Positions 8,937 through 18,453 are shown, counted from the stretch's first letter. The stretch is 64,000 bases of DNA from Pilimelia terevasa (GCF_014647915.1 NZ_BMQC01000007.1:186001-250000), one strand, 5' to 3'. Made by a program: numbers and translations. Notes: generated by a model not told the origin, from the sequence alone.

Positions 8937-9845
8937 GTGGTCGACGCCTTCGCCCTGATCTGGCTGCTCGTCGCCGTCGGCGTCCTGGCCCGGCGCGCCA
9001 GCCTGCTGGACGCGCCGGCCGAGCGGGCGCTGAACCGGTTCGTGTTCCACCTGGCGATGCCCGCCGCGCTGCTGCCCCGGGTGGCGGCCTCCGGGGTGGA
9101 CGCGGGGACGTTCGGCGCCGCGCTGGCGTGTACGGCGGCTGCCGTCGCGGTCGGGCTCGCCGGCTACTGGGCCAGCGGCCGGCTGGCCGGGCGGGGGACC
9201 GGCGGGCGGACCGTCGCCGGGATGGCCGCGGGCTACGTGAACTCGGCGAACCTGGGCATCCCCGTCGCCCTGCACGTGCTCGGCGGGACGACCCTGGTGG
9301 TGGCCGTCGTCGCCGTGCAGGTGCTGGTGCTGACGCCGGTGATCCTCGCCGTGCTGGACCACGCCGCGGGCGACGGGCGGGTCCGCTGGCGGCGGCTGGC
9401 GACGCTGCCGCTGCGCAACCCGATCATCATCGCGTGCGCGGCGGGGGCGGTGCTGGGGTACGCGGGGTGGGAGCTGCCGGCGCTCGCGGGGACGTTCCTG
9501 GACACGCTCGGGGCGGCCGCCGTGCCGGCCGCGCTGGTGGCGCTCGGCCTGTCGCTGGTGGCGCCCGCGCCGCCGGGCGCCGCGGACCGGCGGGAGCTGG
9601 CGGCGGTCGCGGCGCTCAAGCTCGTGGCGCACCCGGTGCTGACGTACGCGCTGGCCCGGTACGCGCTGCACCTGCCGCCGCCGGACGTGCGCGCGGCGGT
9701 GGTGTTCGCGGCGCTGCCGACGGCGCAGGTCACCTACGTCTTCGCGGCCGAGCACGCGACCGCGGTCCACCTGGCCGGCCGGGCGGTGGCGGTGACCACG
9801 GCCGCGGCGATGCTGACCGTCTGGCTCGCCGCGCTCCTGGTCTGA
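8937..9845 (+). CDS. AEC family transporter (auxin efflux carrier-like permease)
   Basis: A 302-residue polytopic membrane protein of the AEC (PF03547) type, made of two five-helix halves. The characteristic YVNSANLGIP motif marks the first half, and LKLVAHPVLTYALARY with FAALPTAQVTYVFA the second. Bacterial members export or take up carboxylates such as malate; the substrate cannot be told from sequence. It begins with GTG 8937, four bases after the YihY stop, and is the third gene of a probable operon starting near 7480. Confidence 0.88.
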   Translation: MVDAFALIWLLVAVGVLARRASLLDAPAERALNRFVFHLAMPAALLPRVAASGVDAGTFGAALACTAAAVAVGLAGYWASGRLAGRGTGGRTVAGMAAGYVNSANLGIPVALHVLGGTTLVVAVVAVQVLVLTPVILAVLDHAAGDGRVRWRRLATLPLRNPIIIACAAGAVLGYAGWELPALAGTFLDTLGAAAVPAALVALGLSLVAPAPPGAADRRELAAVAALKLVAHPVLTYALARYALHLPPPDVRAAVVFAALPTAQVTYVFAAEHATAVHLAGRAVAVTTAAAMLTVWLAALLV

Positions 9846-9910
9846 AGGGCCGCCCCCGAACGGGTGTACCTGCGCGCGCATGGGCGGCCGGGAACGGGGC
9901 AGCCGGTGGG

Positions 9911-10351
9911 ATGGGTGCGCTGGTGACGGTCCAGGTGGCGGCGGGCTCCGCCGAGGACGGGCTGCCCTGGCTGATCACGTTCGGGCCGCTGGGCGACGAG
10001 GGCGCGTGGGAGCCGGTGGTGTGCGGGCCGTACGAGCGGCGGCACGCCCTCGGGCTGGCCGGTGCCGTCGCCGCGGATGACGACGTGCTCGCCGTCGTCG
10101 AGCCGATGTGGCCGAAGGTGTCCGTGGCCGAGATCCGCGCGGAGGTCGCCGCGTCGCAGGAGTGGGCGGCCGCCGACGGTTACGCCGGGGACCCGCTCGA
10201 CGGCGACTTCGCGCCGACGGCCGCGGGGGAGTCCGCCGACGCGCCGGCCGAGGCCCCGGACGGCGGCGCCACCGGCGACATCCCGGCGCCGGACCCGGGC
10301 GAGGTACGGGCGGCGTTCGCGCGGATCTTCGGGCGCCTCCCCGGCGGCTGA
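9911..10351 (+). CDS. Conserved acidic hypothetical protein
   Basis: A 146-residue protein without a family I can name. The first 90 residues look like a small folded domain (TVQVAAGSAEDGLPWLITFG, ending around WPKVSVAEIRAEVAASQEW). Residues 95-135 are a Gly/Ala/Asp/Glu-rich linker, and the end (VRAAFARIFGRLPGG) may be an amphipathic helix. No signal peptide or membrane span is seen. The ATG at 9911 is the first plausible start; GTG 9923 is an in-frame alternative and no good ribosome binding site decides between them. A -10-like GTACCT near 9867 would give a short leader. Confidence 0.65.
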   Translation: MGALVTVQVAAGSAEDGLPWLITFGPLGDEGAWEPVVCGPYERRHALGLAGAVAADDDVLAVVEPMWPKVSVAEIRAEVAASQEWAAADGYAGDPLDGDFAPTAAGESADAPAEAPDGGATGDIPAPDPGEVRAAFARIFGRLPGG

Positions 10352-10380
10352 GCCGCAGGCCGGCTGGCATACTCGCGATC

Positions 10381-10629
10381 GTGGTGCTCACCCGAGGCTG
10401 GGCGGTGTTCCTGACCGCCGTCGGCGCCTGGACCTGGCTGATCTGGCCCCGGTTCGCCGTGGCGATCTGGCGCGACGCCCGCGCGTGGACCGGCGGCGGC
10501 GCCGGCCTGGGGGCACCCACGTCCTTCCTCTGGGTGCACGCCGCGCTCATCGCCGCCTCGCTCGCCGTCGGTACCGCCGTCGGCGTGCTGGGGATCCGCG
10601 CGTGGCGGGCATCCCGCGCGCCGACCTGA
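10381..10629 (+). CDS. Small membrane protein, SCO4848 family
   Basis: An 82-residue protein with two hydrophobic spans (about 4-28 and 47-72) separated by a short loop with LGAPTSFLWVHA. It resembles the small actinobacterial SCO4848-type membrane proteins, which open with a similar L-[ST]-RGW...WPRFA pattern; that assignment rests on memory of the family. Function unknown. The start GTG at 10381 follows a -10-like CATACT (10368-10373) by seven bases with no Shine-Dalgarno, so it is probably leaderless. The next small membrane protein follows 26 bases downstream. Confidence 0.7.
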   Translation: MVLTRGWAVFLTAVGAWTWLIWPRFAVAIWRDARAWTGGGAGLGAPTSFLWVHAALIAASLAVGTAVGVLGIRAWRASRAPT

Positions 10630-10655
10630 GCGGCGCGCCGACGAACGGAGTCGCC

Positions 10656-11000
10656 GTGGACCTCCTCCTGCACGTCCTGCGCTACGCCCACCTGGTGGGG
10701 TTCGCCCTGCTGCTCGGCGGCGCGGTCGCCCAGCTCACCGCCCCGCCGCTGCGGATCAACCGCGCGATGCTCTGGGGGGCGATCGTGCAGGTCGTCACGG
10801 GGCTGGCCCTGGCGGCGCCGCTGCGCGACGAGGGCGACGAGCCCGCCCCGGCCAAGCTCGCCGTCAAGGCGGTGATCGCGGTACTGATCTTCATCATGGT
10901 CTTCTTCTCCCGCAAGCGGGACGTGGTGGCGCGCGGCCACTTCCTGGCCATCCTCGGCCTGACCTTGCTGAACGCCGCGGTGGCCACCTTCTGGCGCTGA
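10656..11000 (+). CDS. Small integral membrane protein, hypothetical
   Basis: A 114-residue protein of four predicted membrane helices (about 3-25, 36-52, 65-82 and 92-112). The basic motif FFSRKRDVVARGHF lies between the last two. The first helix, LHVLRYAHLVGFALLLGGAVA, resembles bacterial membrane proteins with a conserved H..G loop, but I cannot assign a function. GTG 10656 has CGGAG at 10646-10650 with a five-base spacing. It probably forms a two-gene unit with the SCO4848-like gene. Confidence 0.7.
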   Translation: MDLLLHVLRYAHLVGFALLLGGAVAQLTAPPLRINRAMLWGAIVQVVTGLALAAPLRDEGDEPAPAKLAVKAVIAVLIFIMVFFSRKRDVVARGHFLAILGLTLLNAAVATFWR

Positions 11001-11125
11001 CCCGGACACCGGGGCACGGAACGATCACGATTGCCCTCGGCGCCGCAAAACACCCCCGTGCGGGTTACGCTCGGGCGGCCGGCACGGGACGGGGGGTGAC
11101 GTGCCGCCGAGCGAAGGAGTGCGCG

Positions 11126-12199
11126 ATGCCTCGACCCACAGCCACCCGACTGCTCGCCACCCTTGCCGTCGCCGGCCTCGCCGCGGCCACCTCCGCCTGC
11201 GGCCGCGCGCCCGAGGAGCAGGCCGCCGGGCCGGCGGGTGCGCGGTACACGGCGTGCATGGTCACCGACCTGGGCGGCATCGACGACCGCTCCTTCAACA
11301 CCTCCGCCTGGCGGGGCATCGAGAACGCCGCCAAGGAGCGGACGTCGATCGAGAAGAAGTACGTGGCGTCCACCGCGGAGTCGGCGTACGAGCCGAACCT
11401 GACCGGCTACGTCAACCAGGACTGCCGGTTCGTCCTGGCCGTCGGCGGGCTGATGGCCGACGCCACGACCAAGGTCGCCCGGGCGCACCCCGACCGCCAG
11501 TTCGGCATCGTGGACGCCCGGCTGGACGCGCCGAACGTGTACGCGATGCAGTTCGACACCGCGCAGGCGGCGTTCCTGGCCGGGTACCTGGCCGCGGCCT
11601 ACACCCGGACCGGCAAGGTCGGCACGTACGGCGGCATGAAGATCCCGCCGGTGACGATCTTCATGGACGGCCTGGCCGACGGGGTGGCCCACTACAACAA
11701 GGTCAAGGGCAGGAACGTCCAGGTGCTCGGCTGGAACAAGGCGAGCCAGACCGGTTCGTTCACCAACGACTTCGTCAAGCAGGACGTCGGCAAGAAGGTG
11801 AGCGACGCGCTGGTGGCCGGCGGCGCTGACGTGGTGATGCCGGTGGCCGGCCGGGCCGGCCTGGGCACGGCGGCCGCCGCGCAGGACCGGTACGCGGTCA
11901 TCTGGGTCGACGTGGACGGCTGCGAGAGCGCGGCCCAGTACTGCCGGTCGTTCCTCACCACCGTGGTCAAGAACATCCCGGACGCGGTCCGCGACGCGGT
12001 CCTGCGGGGCAGCCGCGGCGAGTCGCTGACCGGCGCCCCCGGCTACCTCGGCACGCTGGCCAACAACGGGGTGTCGCTGGCGCCGTACCACCAGTTCGAG
12101 GACCGGGTGCCGGCCGCGGTCAGGGACGAGGTCGAGGCGCTGCGCGGGCAGATCGTCGCCGGCACCGTGAAGGTCACCTCGGCCGCCCAGCCCCGGTGA
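11126..12199 (+). CDS. BMP family substrate-binding lipoprotein of a nucleoside ABC importer
   Basis: A 357-residue secreted lipoprotein: a basic N-terminus, a hydrophobic stretch and a lipobox-like TSAC placing the modified Cys at about residue 24. The mature part is a Bmp/PnrA-type type-1 periplasmic-binding fold with the family opening VTDLGGIDDRSFN and a later FDTAQAAFLAGYLAA. BMP proteins bind purine and pyrimidine nucleosides outside the membrane. AAGGAG lies just upstream of ATG 11126. It is the first gene of a four-gene importer operon, followed after nine bases by the ATPase; cdd and deoA follow the permeases. A -10-like TACGCT (11066-11071) could drive the operon. Confidence 0.93.
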   Translation: MPRPTATRLLATLAVAGLAAATSACGRAPEEQAAGPAGARYTACMVTDLGGIDDRSFNTSAWRGIENAAKERTSIEKKYVASTAESAYEPNLTGYVNQDCRFVLAVGGLMADATTKVARAHPDRQFGIVDARLDAPNVYAMQFDTAQAAFLAGYLAAAYTRTGKVGTYGGMKIPPVTIFMDGLADGVAHYNKVKGRNVQVLGWNKASQTGSFTNDFVKQDVGKKVSDALVAGGADVVMPVAGRAGLGTAAAAQDRYAVIWVDVDGCESAAQYCRSFLTTVVKNIPDAVRDAVLRGSRGESLTGAPGYLGTLANNGVSLAPYHQFEDRVPAAVRDEVEALRGQIVAGTVKVTSAAQPR

Positions 12200-12208
12200 G
12201 GCGCCGAC

Positions 12209-13765
12209 ATGCGGCTGGAGCTGCGGGGGATCACCACCCGCTTCGGTGACGTCGTCGCCAACGACGGCGTCGACCTCACCGTCGAGCCCGGCGAGGTCCA
12301 CGCCCTGCTCGGGGAGAACGGCGCCGGCAAGTCCACGCTGATGCACGTCCTGTACGGACTCGTGACCCCCGACGCGGGCGAGATCCGCATCGACGGGGTG
12401 CCGCGGCGGATCCGGTCCCCGCGCGACGCCATCGACGCCGGGATCAGCATGGTGCACCAGCACTTCATGCTGGTACCGGTCTTCACCGTCGCCGAGAACG
12501 TCATGCTCGGCGCGGAGCCGACCCGCCGCGGCGGGCGGCTGGACCGGGAGCGGGCGCGCCGCCGGGTCGCGGAGGTGTCCCGCCGGTACGGGCTGGACGT
12601 CGACCCGGACGCCGTCGTCGAGGACCTGCCGGTCGGGGTCCAGCAGCGGGTCGAGATCGTCAAGGCGCTGGCCCGGGACGTGTCGCTGCTGGTACTGGAC
12701 GAGCCGACCGCGGTGCTCACCCCGCAGGAGACCGACGCGCTGCTGGCGGTGCTGCGGGCGCTGTGCGCCGACGGTACGTCGGTCGTGTTCATCACCCACA
12801 AGCTGCGGGAGGTCCGCGCGGTGGCCGACCGGCTGACGGTGATCCGGCGCGGCCGCACGGTCGGCACCGTGGCGCCGGACACGCCCGCCGACGCCCTGGC
12901 GGAGCTGATGGTCGGCCGGGCGGTGTCGCTGGCCGTGGAACGGGCGCCGGCCGCCGCCGGTGCGCCGGTGCTGGAGGTGTCCGGCCTGGTGGTGGTCGAC
13001 GACCGCGGGCACCGGGCGGTCGACGGCGTCGACCTGAGCGTGCGGGCCGGCGAGGTGCTCGGCGTCGCCGGGGTCCAGGGCAACGGGCAGCGCGAGCTGG
13101 TCGAGGCCGTCCTGGGCCTGCGCGCCCCCGCCGCGGGGCGGGTGGCGCTCGCGGGCGCGGACGCGACCGGCTGGCCCACCCGGCGGATCCTCGACGCGGG
13201 CGTCGGCTACGTACCGGAGGACCGCAGCGTGGACGGGCTGGTGCAGGAGTTCCCGGTGGCGGAGAACCTGGTGCTCGACGCCTACCACCGGCCGCCGTAC
13301 GCGCGCGGGCCGCTCCTGCGGCCGCGGGAGATCGCGGCGGCGGCCGCCGCCCGGCTCGCCGAGTACGACATCCGGGCGGCGGGGCCGCAGGCGCCGGCCG
13401 GCACGCTGTCGGGGGGCAACCAGCAGAAGGTGGTCATGGCGCGGGAGCTGTCCCGGCCGCTGGCGCTGCTCGTCGCCGCCCAGCCGACCCGGGGCGTGGA
13501 CGTGGGCGCGATCGCCCTGCTGCACCGGCGGATCGTCGCCGCCCGCGACGCCGGTACCGCGGTGCTGCTGGTCTCCAGCGAGCTGGACGAGGTGCTCGGC
13601 CTGAGCGACCGGGTCGCGGTCATGTACGGCGGCCGCATCCAGGCCGTCGTGCCACCGGACACCCCGCGGGCGCGGATCGGCCTGCTGATGGCCGGCGCCG
13701 ACCCGTCCGACCGTGGCGGCGCGTCCGGCGCCGGCCCGGCCGGCGGACCGGGGGAGGGGCCGTGA
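12209..13765 (+). CDS. ABC transporter ATPase with two nucleotide-binding domains (nucleoside importer)
   Basis: A 518-residue RbsA/YufO-type protein with two fused ABC domains. The first has an intact Walker A ([11 protein letters not shown], about 32-42), a signature [11 protein letters not shown] and Walker [11 protein letters not shown]. The second has a Walker A variant (GVQGNGQRE), a canonical LSGGNQQKV signature and a Walker B with Ala-Ala-Gln replacing the acidic pair ([12 protein letters not shown]). Asymmetry of this kind is usual for BMP-type importers. It energises nucleoside uptake with the two following permeases. ATG 12209 starts nine bases after the lipoprotein stop, and its stop overlaps the first permease start. 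Confidence 0.93.
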   Translation: MRLELRGITTRFGDVVANDGVDLTVEPGEVHALLGENGAGKSTLMHVLYGLVTPDAGEIRIDGVPRRIRSPRDAIDAGISMVHQHFMLVPVFTVAENVMLGAEPTRRGGRLDRERARRRVAEVSRRYGLDVDPDAVVEDLPVGVQQRVEIVKALARDVSLLVLDEPTAVLTPQETDALLAVLRALCADGTSVVFITHKLREVRAVADRLTVIRRGRTVGTVAPDTPADALAELMVGRAVSLAVERAPAAAGAPVLEVSGLVVVDDRGHRAVDGVDLSVRAGEVLGVAGVQGNGQRELVEAVLGLRAPAAGRVALAGADATGWPTRRILDAGVGYVPEDRSVDGLVQEFPVAENLVLDAYHRPPYARGPLLRPREIAAAAAARLAEYDIRAAGPQAPAGTLSGGNQQKVVMARELSRPLALLVAAQPTRGVDVGAIALLHRRIVAARDAGTAVLLVSSELDEVLGLSDRVAVMYGGRIQAVVPPDTPRARIGLLMAGADPSDRGGASGAGPAGGPGEGP

Positions 13766-15057
13766 CCGCCAACCGGGACGACGCACCGCCCGCCGGGACT
13801 CCGACCGGGACCTCGGGCGCCCCGGACCCGGCGCCCGCGGAGGGCTTCGGGCGGCGGTTCCTGCGGCACGCCTGGTCGGCGAACCCGGTCACCGTCACCG
13901 CGCTCGCCCTGCTGCTGGCGCTGGCGGTCGGCGGCGTCCTCGCCGTCCTGGCGGATCCGGCGGCCCGGGCGGCGTACGGTTACCTGCTCGACCGGCCCGG
14001 CGACGCCCTGGGCCGCACCGGCGCGGTGCTGGGCGGCGCGTACGGCAGCCTGGCCCGGGGCGCCCTGCTCGACCCGGCCGTCCTCGGGCGCTGGTGGGAC
14101 GGCGCCGCGACCTGGCAGCAGGTGCTGTACCCGATCTCGGAGACGCTGGCCTACGCCACCCCGCTGATCCTCACCGGACTCGCCGTCGCCCTGGCGTTCC
14201 GGGGCGGCCTGTTCAACATCGGCGCCCAAGGCCAGGCCACCCTCGGCGTCCTGGGCGCCGGCCTCGCCGGCATCCTGCTGCCGCTGCCCGCCGGCCTGCA
14301 CCTGGTCGCCGCGGTGGCGGCCGGCGCCCTCGGCGGCGCGGCGTGGGGGTGGGTGGCCGGCCAGCTCAAGGCCCGTACCGGCGCCCACGAGGTGATCACC
14401 ACGATCATGCTCAACTACGTCGCGTTCGCGCTGCTGACCTGGGTCATCCACCAGCCGGGCGTGCAGGACCCGGCCCGCACCGACCTCGTCTCCCGCCCGG
14501 TGGCCGGCGGCGCCCAGCTCCCCCGGCTGTCCGGGCCGGAACTGCGCTGGGACGTCGGCCTGCTGGTGGCGCTCGCGGCGACCGCCGGGGTCGCCTGGCT
14601 GCTGCGCCGCTCGACCGCCGGCTTCGCGCTGCGGGTCGTGGGCGCCAACCCGGATGCCGCCCGGACCGCGGGGATCGGCGTGGGCGGCACGTACGTCCTG
14701 GTGATGGCGCTGGCCGGTGGGCTGGCCGGGCTCGGCGGGGGGCAGATGGTCCTCGGCGCGACCGCCAGCGCGCTGACCCCGGCGGTGGTGGCCCAGATCG
14801 GATTCGACGGCATCCTGGTCGCCCTGCTCGGGCGGGTGCGCCCCTGGGGCGTGGTGGCCGCGGCACTGCTGTTCGGCGCGCTGCGCGCGGGCGGCAACGC
14901 CATGCAGTCGGTGTCGGGGGTGTCGCTGGAGCTGGTCACGGTCCTGCAGGCGCTGATCGTGCTGTTCATCGCGGCCCCGGCGCTGGTCCGGGCGCTGTTC
15001 GGGCTGCGCCGCGCCGCGGCGGGCGGTCCGGCCGCGACCCTGGCGAGGGGCTGGTGA
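13762..15057 (+). CDS. Nucleoside ABC transporter permease 1
   Basis: A 431-residue membrane protein of the branched-chain/ribose-type permease family (BPD_transp_2). The N-terminal 40 residues are hydrophilic, then about ten hydrophobic helices follow, with the family's cytoplasmic segment [16 protein letters not shown] and [13 protein letters not shown] near the end. GTG 13762 overlaps the ATPase stop (GTGA) and has GGGGAGGGG just upstream. With permease 2 it forms the channel of the BMP-type importer. Confidence 0.92.
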   Translation: MTANRDDAPPAGTPTGTSGAPDPAPAEGFGRRFLRHAWSANPVTVTALALLLALAVGGVLAVLADPAARAAYGYLLDRPGDALGRTGAVLGGAYGSLARGALLDPAVLGRWWDGAATWQQVLYPISETLAYATPLILTGLAVALAFRGGLFNIGAQGQATLGVLGAGLAGILLPLPAGLHLVAAVAAGALGGAAWGWVAGQLKARTGAHEVITTIMLNYVAFALLTWVIHQPGVQDPARTDLVSRPVAGGAQLPRLSGPELRWDVGLLVALAATAGVAWLLRRSTAGFALRVVGANPDAARTAGIGVGGTYVLVMALAGGLAGLGGGQMVLGATASALTPAVVAQIGFDGILVALLGRVRPWGVVAAALLFGALRAGGNAMQSVSGVSLELVTVLQALIVLFIAAPALVRALFGLRRAAAGGPAATLARGW

Positions 15058-16325
15058 CCGGCGTGGCCGCCGGGCCGGCGGGCGCCGGCCCGGCGGCGGG
15101 CCGGCGCCGGACGCGGCGGATCGGCGCCGGGCTGGCGGCGGCCGGGCTGGTCGCGGCGGCGGCCTTCGGCGCGGCGGCCGGCCCGGCGGCGGCCCGGTTC
15201 ACCTTCGGCGAGGGGGCGGGCGGCGCCGGGATCACGCTGCCCGGGCGCGCCGGGGCGGTCGGCTTCGGCCTGCTCGCCGTCGCGGCGGGCGCGCTCCTGT
15301 GCGGACCGCGGCCCCCGCGCCGGGCGGCGGCGCTCGGCGTCGGGGTGGTGGCCGTGCTGCTGTCGTTCCTGTGCTGGCAGGTCGCGCAGGCGCCGCCGGG
15401 GCAGAACTTCCTGCCGCTGGGCAGCACGCTGCGGGGTACGTTCCTGCTGGCCCTGCCGCTGGTGTACGGGGCGCTGGCCGGCGTCCTGTGCGAGCGCTCC
15501 GGGATCGTGAACGTGGCGATCGAGGGGCAGTTGCTGGCCGGGGCGTTCGCCGGCGCCCTCGTCGGTACCGTCACCGGCAGCCCCTGGGCGGGCCTGGTCG
15601 CGGCCGCGCTCGGCGGGGTCCTGCTCTCGGCGCTGCTGGCGGTGTTCGCCATCCGGTACCTGGTCGACCAGGTGGTCCTCGGCATCGTCGTGAACCTGCT
15701 GGCCATCGGCCTGACGGGTTTCCTGTACGAGGCGCTGATGCAGCCCGACCAGGCCCGGTACAACGAGCCGCCCAAGTTCGCCGAGTGGTCCCTCGGCCCG
15801 CTCGCCGACCTGCCGGTGCTGGGGCCGGCGCTGGGGCGGGGGACGCTGTTCCTGTACCTGGCCGCCATTGCGGTGCCCGCGACGGCGTACGCGCTGGGGC
15901 GGACCCGGTGGGGGCTGCGCACCCGAGCGGTCGGCGAGCACCCGGGGGCGGCGGACACCCTCGGGGTCCGGGTGCGGCGGCTGCGGTACCTCAACGTCCT
16001 GCTGGCCGGTGCCGTGGCCGGCGTCGGCGGCGCGTCGTACACGCTGGTCAGCTTCTCCTTCAGCAAGGACATGATCGGCGGCAAGGGCTTCATCGCCCTG
16101 GCCGCGCTGATCTTCGGCCGGTGGACGCCGACCGGCGCGCTGCTGGCCGCGCTGTTCTTCGGCTTCGCCGACCAGGTGCAGACCTACCTGGGCACGGTCG
16201 AGTCGGCGATCCCGACCGAGTTCCTCCAGATGCTGCCGTACCTGGCCACGATCCTCGCGGTGGCCGGCCTGGTGGGCCGGGTCCGGGCGCCGGCCGCGGA
16301 CGGCAAGCCGTACCTCGGCCGCTGA
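15054..16325 (+). CDS. Nucleoside ABC transporter permease 2
   Basis: A 423-residue BPD_transp_2 permease. A basic N-terminus and a first hydrophobic helix are followed by an Ala/Gly-rich extracellular-type segment and then eight or nine helices. Family signatures include YGALAGVLCERSGIVNVAIEG and SFSKDMIGGKGFIALAALIF. GTG 15054 overlaps the permease 1 stop by four bases, so the whole set from lipoprotein to permease 2 is one operon. cdd starts 40 bases downstream but appears to have its own promoter. Confidence 0.92.
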   Translation: MTGVAAGPAGAGPAAGRRRTRRIGAGLAAAGLVAAAAFGAAAGPAAARFTFGEGAGGAGITLPGRAGAVGFGLLAVAAGALLCGPRPPRRAAALGVGVVAVLLSFLCWQVAQAPPGQNFLPLGSTLRGTFLLALPLVYGALAGVLCERSGIVNVAIEGQLLAGAFAGALVGTVTGSPWAGLVAAALGGVLLSALLAVFAIRYLVDQVVLGIVVNLLAIGLTGFLYEALMQPDQARYNEPPKFAEWSLGPLADLPVLGPALGRGTLFLYLAAIAVPATAYALGRTRWGLRTRAVGEHPGAADTLGVRVRRLRYLNVLLAGAVAGVGGASYTLVSFSFSKDMIGGKGFIALAALIFGRWTPTGALLAALFFGFADQVQTYLGTVESAIPTEFLQMLPYLATILAVAGLVGRVRAPAADGKPYLGR

Positions 16326-16353
16326 CGGCGGCGCCCCGCCGCCGCGGCGGCGC

Positions 16354-16359
16354 TAGAGT
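16354..16359 (+). promoter_or_regulatory. -10 element of leaderless cdd promoter
   Basis: TAGAGT at 16354-16359 ends six bases before the cdd ATG at 16366, with no Shine-Dalgarno. It lies in the 40-base gap after permease 2, giving salvage genes transcription independent of the importer. Confidence 0.6.
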
Positions 16360-16365
16360 CGGTGG

Positions 16366-17094
16366 ATGGGGATCGACTGGGCGGACCTGCGCGCCGCGGC
16401 CACCGCGGCGATGCGCCGGGCGTACGCGCCGTACTCCCGCTACCCGGTCGGCGCCGCCGGCCTCGTCGACGACGGCCGGGTCGTTGCCGGCTGCAACGTG
16501 GAGAACGCCAGCTACGGCCTGACCCTGTGCGCGGAGTGCGCCCTCGTCGGCGCGCTGCACACCGGGGGCGGCGGCCGGCTCGTCGCCGTCTCGTGCGTGG
16601 ACGGCGCGGGGGAGCCGGTGATGCCGTGCGGCCGCTGCCGCCAGCTTCTGTGGGAGCACGGCGGCGCGGCCTGCCTCGTGGACGCGCCGACGGCACCGCG
16701 GGCGCTGGGCACGCTGCTGCCGCACGCCTTCGACGTCGCCGACCTGGACGCCGGCCGGCCGGACGCCGACCTGGCGCCGGTGGTGCCGGGCCGGCTCGCG
16801 GCCTGGCGCGGCCAGGGCACCGCCGTCATCCACCCGGACCTCGTCCACGGCGTCGAGATGTGGACCGGGTACTGGGAGCGCGACGAGCCCGGGCAGCCGC
16901 CGCAGAAGACGGGCCCGCGGATCATCGAGGAGGCGCCGAACTGGGGGAACATCGCCGACGCGGTGGCCTGGGGCAGGGCGCGCACCCCGCGGGTCGTGGT
17001 GATCGACGACCTCGGCGCCGCCCGCTGGGCCGGCGACGGCCCGCCCCCGCCGGAGGTGCCGCAGGCGTGGACCTCCACCGGGGCCGTCCGGTGA
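16366..17094 (+). CDS. cdd: Cytidine deaminase with an uncharacterised C-terminal extension
   Basis: A 242-residue protein; ordinary tetrameric cytidine deaminases have about 130. Residues 1-130 are a complete enzyme domain: the zinc and proton-shuttle motif Cys55-Ala-Glu57, Cys88 and Cys91 in MPCGRCRQ, and substrate residues in GCNVENASYG. It deaminates cytidine and deoxycytidine to uridine forms. Residues 135-242 form a separate stretch containing HPDLVHGVEMWTGYW, PNWGNIADAVAWG and RVVVIDDLG that I do not recognise. The frame is uninterrupted, with no stop or frameshift at the junction. It overlaps deoA by four bases (GTGA). Confidence 0.9.
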   Translation: MGIDWADLRAAATAAMRRAYAPYSRYPVGAAGLVDDGRVVAGCNVENASYGLTLCAECALVGALHTGGGGRLVAVSCVDGAGEPVMPCGRCRQLLWEHGGAACLVDAPTAPRALGTLLPHAFDVADLDAGRPDADLAPVVPGRLAAWRGQGTAVIHPDLVHGVEMWTGYWERDEPGQPPQKTGPRIIEEAPNWGNIADAVAWGRARTPRVVVIDDLGAARWAGDGPPPPEVPQAWTSTGAVR

Positions 17095-18365
17095 CCGCCG
17101 CCGTCGACGTCATCCGCGCCAAGCGCGACGGCGCCGTCCTGACCGACGCGCAGATCGACTGGGTCGTCGACGGCTACACCCGCGGCGCGGTCGCCGAGGA
17201 GCAGATGGCGGCGCTGGCGATGGCGATCCTGCTGCGCGGGTTCACCCCCGGCGAGCTGCGCCGGTGGACCGCGGCGATGATCGCCAGCGGCACCCGGCTC
17301 GACCTGTCGGGCGTCGGCCGCCCCACCGTCGACAAGCACTCGACGGGCGGCGTCGGCGACAAGATCACACTGCCGCTGGCGCCGCTGGTGGCCGCGTGCG
17401 GGGCGGCGGTACCGCAGCTCTCCGGCCGCGGCCTCGGCCACACCGGCGGCACCCTGGACAAGCTGGAGTCGATCCCGGGCTGGCGGGCGGCGGTACCGGC
17501 CGAGGCGTTCCTCGCCCAGCTCCGCGACGTCGGCGCCGTGGTCTGCGCCGCGGGGGAGCGGCTCTGCCCGGCCGACCGCAAGCTGTACGCGCTGCGCGAC
17601 GTCACCGGCACCGTCGAGTCGGTACCGCTGATCGCCAGTTCGATCATGAGCAAGAAGATCGCCGAGGGGGCCGGCGCCCTGGTCCTGGACGTCAAGGTCG
17701 GCAGCGGGGCGTTCATGCGGGAGCGCGCCGACGCCCGCGCCCTGGCCCGGACGATGGTCGACCTCGGCACCGCGGCCGGCGTCACCACGGTCGCCCTGCT
17801 GACCGACATGTCCACCCCGCTCGGCCACGCCGTCGGCAACGCCCTGGAGGTGGCCGAGTCGGTCGAGGTGCTGGCCGGCGGCGGCCCCGCCGACGTGGTG
17901 GCGCTGACGCTGGCACTGGCCCGCGAGATGCTCGACGCCGCCGGCCTGCTAGACGCCGACCCCGCGGCCGCCCTGCGCGACGGCCGGGCGATGGACCGCT
18001 GGCGGCGGCTGGTCCGCGCCCAGGGCGGCGACCCCGACGCCCCGCTGCCGCGCGCCCCCCACGTCGCCCACGTCCGGGCCGACACCGACGGCGTGGTCGG
18101 CGCCGTGGACGCCGCGGGGATCGGCCGGGCGGCCTGGCAGCTCGGCGCCGGCCGCGCCCGCCGCGAGGATCCGGTCAGCCCCGCCGCCGGGGTCCTGCTG
18201 CGCCGCCGGCCCGGCGACCGCGTACGCGCGGGCGACGTCCTGGCCGAACTGCACGCCGACGACCCGGCCCGGTTCGCCGGACCGGCCGGGTGGGTCGCCG
18301 AGGCGGTGCGGGTCGGCCCGACGGCCCCGCCGCCCGCGCCGCTGGTCCTGGAGCGGATCACCTGA
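17091..18365 (+). CDS. deoA: Thymidine/pyrimidine-nucleoside phosphorylase
   Basis: A 424-residue glycosyltransferase family 3 enzyme that splits thymidine (and possibly uridine) with phosphate to base plus deoxyribose-1-phosphate. The phosphate-binding signature KHSTGGVGDKITL (about 84-96) is intact, followed by SGRGLGHTGGTLDKLESIPG and a C-terminal lipoyl-like alpha/beta domain. GTG 17091 overlaps the cdd stop, so the two are coupled: deamination by Cdd feeds phosphorolysis by DeoA. The aldolase for the product, deoC, lies about 14 kb away in this window. Confidence 0.95.
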   Translation: MTAAVDVIRAKRDGAVLTDAQIDWVVDGYTRGAVAEEQMAALAMAILLRGFTPGELRRWTAAMIASGTRLDLSGVGRPTVDKHSTGGVGDKITLPLAPLVAACGAAVPQLSGRGLGHTGGTLDKLESIPGWRAAVPAEAFLAQLRDVGAVVCAAGERLCPADRKLYALRDVTGTVESVPLIASSIMSKKIAEGAGALVLDVKVGSGAFMRERADARALARTMVDLGTAAGVTTVALLTDMSTPLGHAVGNALEVAESVEVLAGGGPADVVALTLALAREMLDAAGLLDADPAAALRDGRAMDRWRRLVRAQGGDPDAPLPRAPHVAHVRADTDGVVGAVDAAGIGRAAWQLGAGRARREDPVSPAAGVLLRRRPGDRVRAGDVLAELHADDPARFAGPAGWVAEAVRVGPTAPPPAPLVLERIT

Positions 18366-18434
18366 CCGGTGCGGGGACATCGACGATCGTCTGGAGATCA
18401 TGCGTTCGGCTGAGGTCGGTCGGCCCTTCGCGCG

Positions 18435-18453
18435 GATAGGCTCGCCGCCTATC
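18435..18453 (+). promoter_or_regulatory. Perfect dyad overlapping a -10-like element upstream of the DUF4272 gene
   Basis: GATAGGC (18435-18441) and GCCTATC (18447-18453) form a perfect 7-bp inverted repeat with five bases between. The left arm contains most of the -10-like TAGGCT (18437-18442). The layout suits a repressor operator covering the promoter of the gene at 18478. Confidence 0.4.

Noticed and set aside
9880-10080. 66-codon frame starting at ATG 9880
   Set aside because: The sequence is Gly/Arg-rich and out of frame with the hypothetical gene at 9911, whose composition and codon bias look genuine.
12209-13765. Possible defect in the second ATPase site (Walker B without acidic residues)
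   Set aside because: Degenerate second sites of this form are normal in BMP/RbsA-type importers, so it is not evidence of a broken gene.
10682-13786. 1034-codon open frame on the minus strand
   Set aside because: It is antisense to the BMP lipoprotein and ABC ATPase, both of which carry clear family motifs on the plus strand.
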